Below are positions 58,004 through 64,000 of a stretch of 64,000 nucleotides of DNA, one piece after another. The translations under genes and the position numbers were made by a program. The stretch covers positions 35,402,718-35,466,717 of the forward strand of contig OY755213.1 in assembly GCA_963576765.1 (NCBI GenBank), given 5' to 3'. The stretch comes from Draba incana. Taxonomy: Eukaryota > Streptophyta > Magnoliopsida > Brassicales > Brassicaceae. The notes beneath the pieces are model-generated. The model saw only the letters and a program-made list of their open reading frames with translations. It did not search any database and was not told the DNA's origin. Position 1 is the stretch's first letter; every line of letters starts with the position of its first letter.

Positions 58004-58270
58004 AGCTCAGATAGAAAGGAAGGAAAGATTAAAGGTGAAAAAATGATTTTACAAAGATCTGTGTAACCGAATTGAGATCGGAAGCAATCACACACAACAG
58101 TGGAAGAAGACCCTAGAAGTCGGGAAACTTTTTTTGGTTTCTCTCTGTTACTTTATATTTCAGTGAATTAAATCAAGCGAAAAGATAGAGTTTTCTTATA
58201 TTTATCTCGTTGACCGCCAAAGGTTTGCAATGTACAGTGTACGCTATTCAGAAATTTACTTGGAATTATA

Positions 58271-58382
58271 TTAGGAAAGTGTATAATAGAATGGAGGGAT
58301 GCATTAAGAAAAACTTTAATTTCTGAAACTTATTTTAAGAAAAACTTTATTTGATCAATATTTCAATTATTTTTTTATTATC
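58271..58382. repeat. 112-bp direct repeat, left copy
   Basis: Nearly identical to 59251-59363 (one extra T in the right copy's T-tract). It begins TTAGGAAAGTGTATAATAGA and ends at the left edge of the MITE. Confidence 0.9.
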
Positions 58383-59250
58383 GGTGTTATTCAATGGTGG
58401 ATTTTAATGGATTTCAAATCCAAACATAATCCATTGTTATTCAATGATGGATTTATTAATAGAGTTTGAAATCTAGTGTTATTGGTTCTAGTATTTACAA
58501 TCTCTTTATCAAAAGAATTTCAATTCTAGTGTTATTATTGGTTCTAGTATTTACAATCTCTTTATTAAAAGAGTTTGAAATCCATTGTTATTCAATCAAA
58601 GATTTCAATTGATCATTTAAAATATTTTGTTATTCATTAAAAGAGATTTCAAGTGGGTTTCAAATTGATTTCTACATGTAAAATGATGGCAATCAAAATC
58701 TCACCTATTACCCTAATATTTGCAAATCCCCCATCGTACAAACACTTTTTTTTTTAACACTTACTTTTTTTTTTCCAAATTATTGATTTCTTCATCTCTC
58801 TTTTTTCTTTTCATAGTAATAAAAATGTATTTTTTTCAACTTTTTTTTGTCTTCCTAATTTCTAAAATATTCTTCAATCATTATTTATCTTTCTTGGTTT
58901 GATTCTTTTACGTTAAAATTTCATGTATTTTTATATATTTCCTAAAATGTTTCATTTTTTTATTTCCAAAATTCTAGAACCCAGTTTATATATAACACCA
59001 TACAAAATAAGAAAAACTATTAAAAAAATGTGTTTTTTATTAATGATTTCAAATCTACTCTAAAAAGTCAAATAATCATTCAATTCATTACTGATTTGAA
59101 TCTTTTAAAATCTAATCAAATTTAGAATTCACTACCGAATTATTGCAAAATCAATAGGAAATCATTTGAAATGAATCAAATTTTTTTAAATCTAATTGGA
59201 TTTTAAATCTAATGGACTTGAGTTAAAATCCACCGTTGAATAACACCCCC
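58383..59250. mobile_element. MITE with GGGGGTGTTATTCAA-type termini
   Basis: The left end reads GGTGTTATTCAATGGTGG and the right end, reverse complemented, GGGGGTGTTATTCAACGGTG. The shared inverted repeat runs about 26 bp (into GGATTTTAA). TTA flanks it on both sides if the left terminus is read as slightly decayed; termini of this type with TTA/TAA duplications fit PIF/Harbinger MITEs. The interior is AT-rich with internal tandem similarity (GAGTTTGAAATCTAGTGTTA repeated) and no transposase. Confidence 0.7.
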
Positions 59251-59363
59251 TTAGGAAAGTGTATAATAGAATGGAGGGATGCATTAAGAAAAACTTTAAT
59301 TTCTGAAACTTATTTTAAGAAAAACTTTATTTGATCAATATTTCAATTATTTTTTTTATTATC
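59251..59363. repeat. 112-bp direct repeat, right copy
   Basis: See the left copy at 58271-58382. The two copies lie exactly at the two edges of the MITE. Confidence 0.9.
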
Positions 59364-59515
59364 TAAATTTCATGATGATCAGTAGTAGATGTTTTTTGTA
59401 AATAGTGTCATCCAGTTGTAGTGTTTTGCATTTGTATTAAATTACTATGTTATTTTAGAATACAACTATTTCATAAATTTTCCAAAATCATTGCAGTATC
59501 AATACAAAGGCCATA

Positions 59516-59535
59516 GCGAGCCCAATGGGCCATTA
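59516..59535 (+). promoter_or_regulatory. Site II motifs in the NDUFA12 promoter
   Basis: GAGCCCAATGGGCCATTAAT contains two TGGGCY-type motifs in opposite orientation, about 160 bp before the start codon. Site II elements are typical of nuclear genes for respiratory proteins. The same block is present in the duplicated copy near 10140-10160. Confidence 0.6.
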
Positions 59536-59657
59536 ATCATCGATTTGGCGAATCATGTAAAAGTAAAACAAAGCTTAAAGAACCCAAAACGGTGCGTTTA
59601 GGCCATCCTCTATCTGTCCCTTGTTGTTTCGCCATCGAAATCAAAATCAGCCAAGGC

Positions 59658-59658
<1 letters not shown>

Positions 59659-59690
<32 letters not shown>
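59659..59690 (+). repeat. (AG)16 repeat directly before the start codon
   Basis: A perfect AG dinucleotide run ends at the base before ATG (59691), so it forms the last part of the 5' UTR. In the decayed copy the deletion of exon 1 begins inside the corresponding GA tract near 10258-10268. Confidence 0.9.
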
Positions 59691-59695
<5 letters not shown>

Positions 59696-61741
59696 TTTGA
59701 CGGTGGCGAAGAGTGCGTTGGAAGCGATTAGAGAGAAAGGTCTCGGCGGTTTCCTCAGGATGATCCGTGAAGAAGGCTTCATGTTAGTTCTTCTCCATTT
59801 TTCCTATCGATTCTCTTGTCTTCTTCCTTGGATTTGATTTGTCAGATCCGTAAAACCTAGCAACAAAATAATCTTCCATTTTCATTGAAGATTCTAGATG
59901 AACCTATGATATTTTCTCTGCGTATAGGTTGTTTTGTGATGAATGTTTATGATTCTTCGAATTTTTGTTTAATTGAATTCTTCTTAGTGAGAAATGAAAA
60001 TTAAGACTTTGTGTTTTTGGTGAACATCAATTTTAGTCGTGATGGTGAATTCTTGAAATTAGCTCAAATGTTTTCGGTTGCTGATAGTTATAAGATCTGA
60101 TTGTATTTATTATCCAGAGGCGAAGACATTTTCTAATTGCTTATTTCGTTTTTCTTCTTCTTATGACAGGAGATGCCTACCAGATGGGAACCTCTTGTAA
60201 GTATCTATCTTTGATATTGAGTGATTAGTGTTTCATTTCTCTAGGGATTATGTGTATGATTCAATTATTTGTTTCAAGAATCTCCTTAGTAGGCTCTTGC
60301 CATTTTCTTATATGTGGCATGAGCAAACAGACCTTACCAATTTTTGAACTGTTTACTAGTACTACTCTTCAACTCGAACGGCTGATTTTGACATAATTCT
60401 GTCAATTCCCTCATAGAAGTAACGTAAATTGACCCGAGGCTCAATAATGAAGAACGATGTGTGAAATCTTGGAAAAGGTCAAGTTACATGTTTGAAGGAA
60501 TTGACAAAATTATGCCAGAAGGCATGCATTTCTAGTCGAAGAGAATGAATAGTTCTAAATTGGTGAGGTCTGTTTCACTTTAGGGTTGAAGCTAATATAA
60601 TGTTCGCCCACGCATAATAGGGCATAGATAAGAAAATGGCTATGAGGTTAGTCTTTTTAGTTTAAGTTGTATATGTCATTCTTATAGGCTTTAAGATAAT
60701 TGGTGAATTTGACTGTATTTACATCAACTTTGCTTACAGATCATTTCGTTATGCTTGATATAAATATATGGAGCTTGATCTAACATGTATTTGACCTTGC
60801 TGTTGAGTCACACTTTCTGATATTGTTTTATGTCTCGATTTGATCATTCAAGGCAAACTAAAATACACAACATAGGAGCAACACTTATTGGTGTCGACAA
60901 GTTCGGAAACAAATACTACCAGAAGCTAGGCGATACTCAATACGGTAACCGGTTCTTTTCAATAACTTCATGTGTTACTTATTTATAATCATACAATTGC
61001 TGAATATTGATCGCACCCTAAGATTCATGATACCAGTTACTATCTTTTCTGTGAATTTTAGAAAACATTGGTTTTATGCAAATAAAACTCACTTCAACTG
61101 CCTTGTCTACTTTGAATAGTAGCATTTGGGTTAATCATGGAACTTTTTATCAAACCAGCATCCGTTATTTGCTCTACCACACCATAGATTTGTATAGCGT
61201 TGTCTAGGAAATGCCCCAAATTAACCTAATATATATGATACAGTCACATGTGGTCAACCTCTGTCTTAAAGGATCTTCATCCTTAAAAGATGTTGTGTGA
61301 AACTATAGATGTGTATTTATAGAATGTGTAGTCAATAAGCTTTTACATTGAATCATACAGTCAGTTGTTAACAGGTAGGCACAGATGGGTAGAGTATGCA
61401 TCAAAGGATCGTTACAACGCATCTCAAGTACCAGCCGAATGGCATGGGTGGCTTCATTTCATCACCGACCACACTGGAGATGAGGTAAACTTTTAAAACC
61501 CATTTCAAATTCGCTATCTCGTCTAATCGGTAGGTAATAAATTGCTTCGTAACCTGAACAAGTTCTCTCTCTGTGTTTCAAGCTCTTGAGTTTGAAACCA
61601 AAAAGGTATGGGCTTGAGCATAAACAGAACTTCTCTGGAGAAGGTGATGCATACATTTACCATTCTAAGGGACATGCCTTGAACCCGGGGCAAAAGAATT
61701 GGACTCGGTACCAATCATGGGAACCCACCAAGACCATGTAA
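59691..61741 (+). CDS. NDUFA12/B17.2-like complex I subunit
   Basis: Accessory subunit of mitochondrial NADH:ubiquinone oxidoreductase (complex I), on the matrix arm. Five exons (59691-59782, 60170-60196, 60853-60944, 61375-61484, 61583-61741) sum to 480 bp and 159 residues in frame. The start MALTVAKSALEAIREKGLGG is followed by GATLIGVDKFGNKYYQKLGD, GRHRWVEYASKD, PAEWHGWLHFITDHTGDE and, at the end, GQKNWTRYQSWEPTKTM. All these are typical of plant B17.2 proteins. Exon 2 is only 27 bp. The gene looks intact and is probably the only functional copy here, since the copy at 10128-15525 is dead. Matches At3g03100 (from memory). Confidence 0.92.
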
Positions 61742-62469
61742 GAAGATGAGCTTTGTTTTGTGCTCTTTGAGGATCTCTCTGAGTCATTTGTGGTTTTGTT
61801 TCTGTGTCTTCTGAATAAAAGCTGTTTTGGATCTGAAGCTGAACAATTGGGTATTGGATCTGTGTAATTGATGCTGTTTAATCATATTTCTTGTGTTTCT
61901 TCACCTCTGGAGAAAGTAGAGGATTATTATATTTTGAAAGTAATTCGATCTAATTTATTTTGCTGTAAATAACATAAATTAATTACTATGATACAAGGGA
62001 GAAGTATTAGTTTGACTTCACAAATAACTAAATTGACAAGAATCTTGAGGTGCATTGCAATGAACGAGGTTTGTTTAAGGTATATATAAAAGAAAACTCA
62101 AATATAGGATTTATATTTTAAACAAGGAAAAAGATCTTCCATATCATATCAAATATTTCTGAATGAGATGTTTTTCCAAAACGGAGATCTTCTATCATAA
62201 AATAAATGGCACGCATTTGCTGGCTTTATATAAAAAACAGCAAAAGTATCTTTTTAACTTGATAAATTAAATGAATGAAAAGCGTTTCTTCTTTATCTTA
62301 ATCGTATGGTCAACTTTAACGTGCATCTTGCTTCTAATTTTTCTAATCAAGCCAACGAAATTAGGAAATGATTAAACGGAAATAAACTGAATAATATCAA
62401 TAGTGAACCTGGTTTTACTATTACTTTTTTTGGTTTTACTATTACTAAGTCTAGATTAATACCAACACC

Positions 62470-63105
62470 TAGGGTGGGCATTCGGGTACCCGTTTGGGTT
62501 CGGATTAGGTATTTCGGATTTTCGGGTATTTTGGTTTGGAGATATAATACCCATTCGGGTATTAGAAAACTTTGGGTCGGGTTTGGTTCGGTTTCAGTTA
62601 GGTTCGGGTCGGGTTCGGATTATCCATATTACTAAAAAATTGTCAAAAATATTTAAAAACTACTCCAAACGTTTATAATTACCTCGCTTTCTTTTTCATT
62701 TGGTTCAATTTAATTATTTGATATTTGAATTATCCAAAAATACTCTAAACAAAATAACAAAAAAAAAATTGTAATATTACAAATAAGAACATAAATTGGT
62801 TATTTTTACCGAAATGTGTATACAATATCCAAATTGATAAAAAAAATAAAGAACAAATTATAAAAATTACATAAACTATATGGATACACCCGACTTTAAC
62901 TCTAAATATATTTAGGTTTGTTTGTGTTTTGTATATTTCGGGTACCTGTTCGGTTATCGGTTCAGTTCGGGTTCGGTTTCGGATTTTCGGTTTTAAGAAT
63001 GGAGGATCCGTTCGGATATTTTAAAAAATTGGCTCGGATTCGATTCGAGTAATTTCGGTCGGGTTCGGTTCGGTTTTTTGGTTTCGGATATTTTGCCACC
63101 TCCTA
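62470..63105. mobile_element. Non-autonomous hAT-type element, GGTTCGG-rich
   Basis: The left end TAGGGTGGGCATTCGGG and right end (reverse complement) TAGGAGGTGGCAAAAT form imperfect terminal repeats of the TAGGGGTGGGCA class. Flanks CCAACACC (62462-62469) and CCAAAACC (63106-63113) are an 8-bp target duplication with one mismatch. Both subterminal regions carry many GGTTCGG/TTCGGGT motifs. No transposase frame. Confidence 0.75.
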
Positions 63106-63366
63106 CCAAAACCGGCCGAAAACGAATTTTATAATAGTAAAAAATAGTATTCTAATTTGAAATTAAGATTAGACTATTTAAAGCTTTGTTTCACTACCAC
63201 CCTGACAATTATTTGTCGTCGTCTCCTCTTCCTCACGTTTCTCTCCTCTGCGAATTCGAAAGCTCGTTGAGGTCGAAATCATACAAGTCAAAATCCAGAA
63301 CGAGATCTTTATCTTCGTCTCCTTCAACAAAATCACACTCGGGATCCATATCAAGCTTCCATAGCC

Positions 63367-63902
63367 ATGGGGCTTGATTCCGAGAACCAATCGTATTCGT
63401 CTGTTTCACAGGTTTCGCATTTCTCCGTACACATCGTCTCTTTTGATTTTTTTGTCGTTTTCTTCGTTCGGTTTTGCTTTCCGATGAAAATTCTACTGAG
63501 TTTTGTTTGTTTGATTCTTCTCCCGTTCGATTTAGAGAGTTATGAATGTACGTAATATTCTAGGTTAGGGTTTGGCTCGATTTTGGATTTTTATTTGTTT
63601 CTAAAGAAAATCTGGGATTATCAAACAATCTCAGATTCTAGACCATTCATTTTGGATTTATCTGTAATGTGTGGAATTTTTGAAATTGGGATTTGGACTT
63701 TAGCTTCTGGATTTGGAATAACAATAGTATTACGTGTTAGTTTCCTGATAATTGATTATATTATTGGGAAATTTCTGAATCTGAAATTGGTTTTGCAGGT
63801 TGGTGATTCTTCTTCAGGTGAGATTAGTTCAGTGAAGCAACCTCTGATAAAGGAGCACCAACACAGCCCAGAAAACTACTCTGTTCTTGCAGCGATTCCC
63901 CC
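63367..63902 (+). CDS. VGT1: Vacuolar glucose transporter-like MFS protein, first two exons
   Basis: The 5' end of a gene that continues past the window. Exon 1 (63367-63411) encodes MGLDSENQSYSSVSQ and exon 2 (63799-63902) continues VGDSSSGEISSVKQPLIKEH to NYSVLAAIPP, stopping mid-codon at a GT donor. The hydrophilic N-terminus with a PLIKE dileucine-type stretch, followed by NYSVLAAIPPFLFPA-type entry into the first membrane helix (beyond the edge), is typical of VGT-like sugar transporters of the tonoplast. The membrane domain itself is not in the window, so the call rests on the N-terminus and on position (At3g03090, from memory). Confidence 0.7.
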
Positions 63903-64000
63903 GTGAGATTTCAGTCGTTTTCATTTGTTTGTTAGTGTCATTAATACCAACTAATGAAATAAAAAACTATGGTCCCAGTAAGATTTTTTATTGCTATTTC

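Larger units (their letters stand above)
52694..58191 (-). mobile_element. Full-length L1-clade LINE with two open ORFs
   Basis: A 5.5-kb non-LTR retrotransposon on the minus strand. Its 3' poly(A) tail appears as a T-run at 52694-52705. It is flanked by a perfect target duplication, TTTCTTATATTTATCTCG, at 52676-52693 and 58192-58209 (two further T bases are ambiguous). ORF1 (58003-56903) and ORF2 (56906-52794) are uninterrupted. The complete ORFs, full 5' leader and exact duplication indicate a recent insertion that may still be competent. It lies between XPO1B and the NDUFA12 gene, in the same direction as XPO1B. Confidence 0.93.

Overview
This is nuclear DNA from a plant of the mustard family (Brassicaceae). 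It is AT-rich, genes are split by short GT-AG introns, spacers are rich in transposons, and the gene order matches, from memory, the top of Arabidopsis thaliana chromosome 3 read backwards from about At3g03240 to At3g03090. Several differences from A. thaliana (three GSTF copies, extra transposons, a duplicated complex I gene piece) suggest a relative such as Arabidopsis lyrata, A. halleri or Capsella. I cannot name the species. All orthologue names come from recognising the proteins, not from a search.

Left part (1-7.5 kb): a tandem pair of membrane-anchored alpha/beta hydrolases, the second frameshifted at its nucleophile; an alpha-expansin (EXPA13-like); and a GDS-motif membrane protein. 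From 7.6 to 18.4 kb lies an accessory block: decayed coiled-coil fragments split by a hAT element, a segmental copy of the NDUFA12 gene that has lost exon 1 and carries a deleted Ty3/gypsy element, and a nested palindrome. Then come NAC045-like (18.6-20.8 kb) and three GSTF11-like genes on the minus strand (21.4-25.5 kb), of which the third is a pseudogene. A MULE-like element (25.8-27.1 kb), a Got1 gene, another hAT element, an OXS3-like gene, a BAP31-like gene and a small probably mitochondrial LEA-like gene follow.

From 37 to 45 kb: a PWWP-domain gene and a SAP/LisH-like gene share a divergent promoter, followed by an ARF-family GTPase (ARFB1C-like). XPO1B (exportin 1) fills 45.4-52.4 kb. 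Directly upstream of its start codon sits a complete-looking L1-type LINE (52.7-58.2 kb) with two open ORFs and perfect target-site duplications. Then come a MITE bracketed by a 112-bp direct repeat, the intact NDUFA12 gene (complex I accessory subunit), a third hAT element, and the first exons of VGT1 (sugar transporter), cut by the window edge.

Most host genes are unrelated housekeeping or developmental genes that share only position. The main biological interest is structural: a young LINE displacing the XPO1B promoter, staged decay of tandem hydrolase and GST copies, a duplicated NDUFA12 gene decaying under successive hits, and clusters of a perfect 14-bp palindrome inside an LTR. I found no CRISPR, no tRNA or rRNA gene, and no convincing new enzymatic system.
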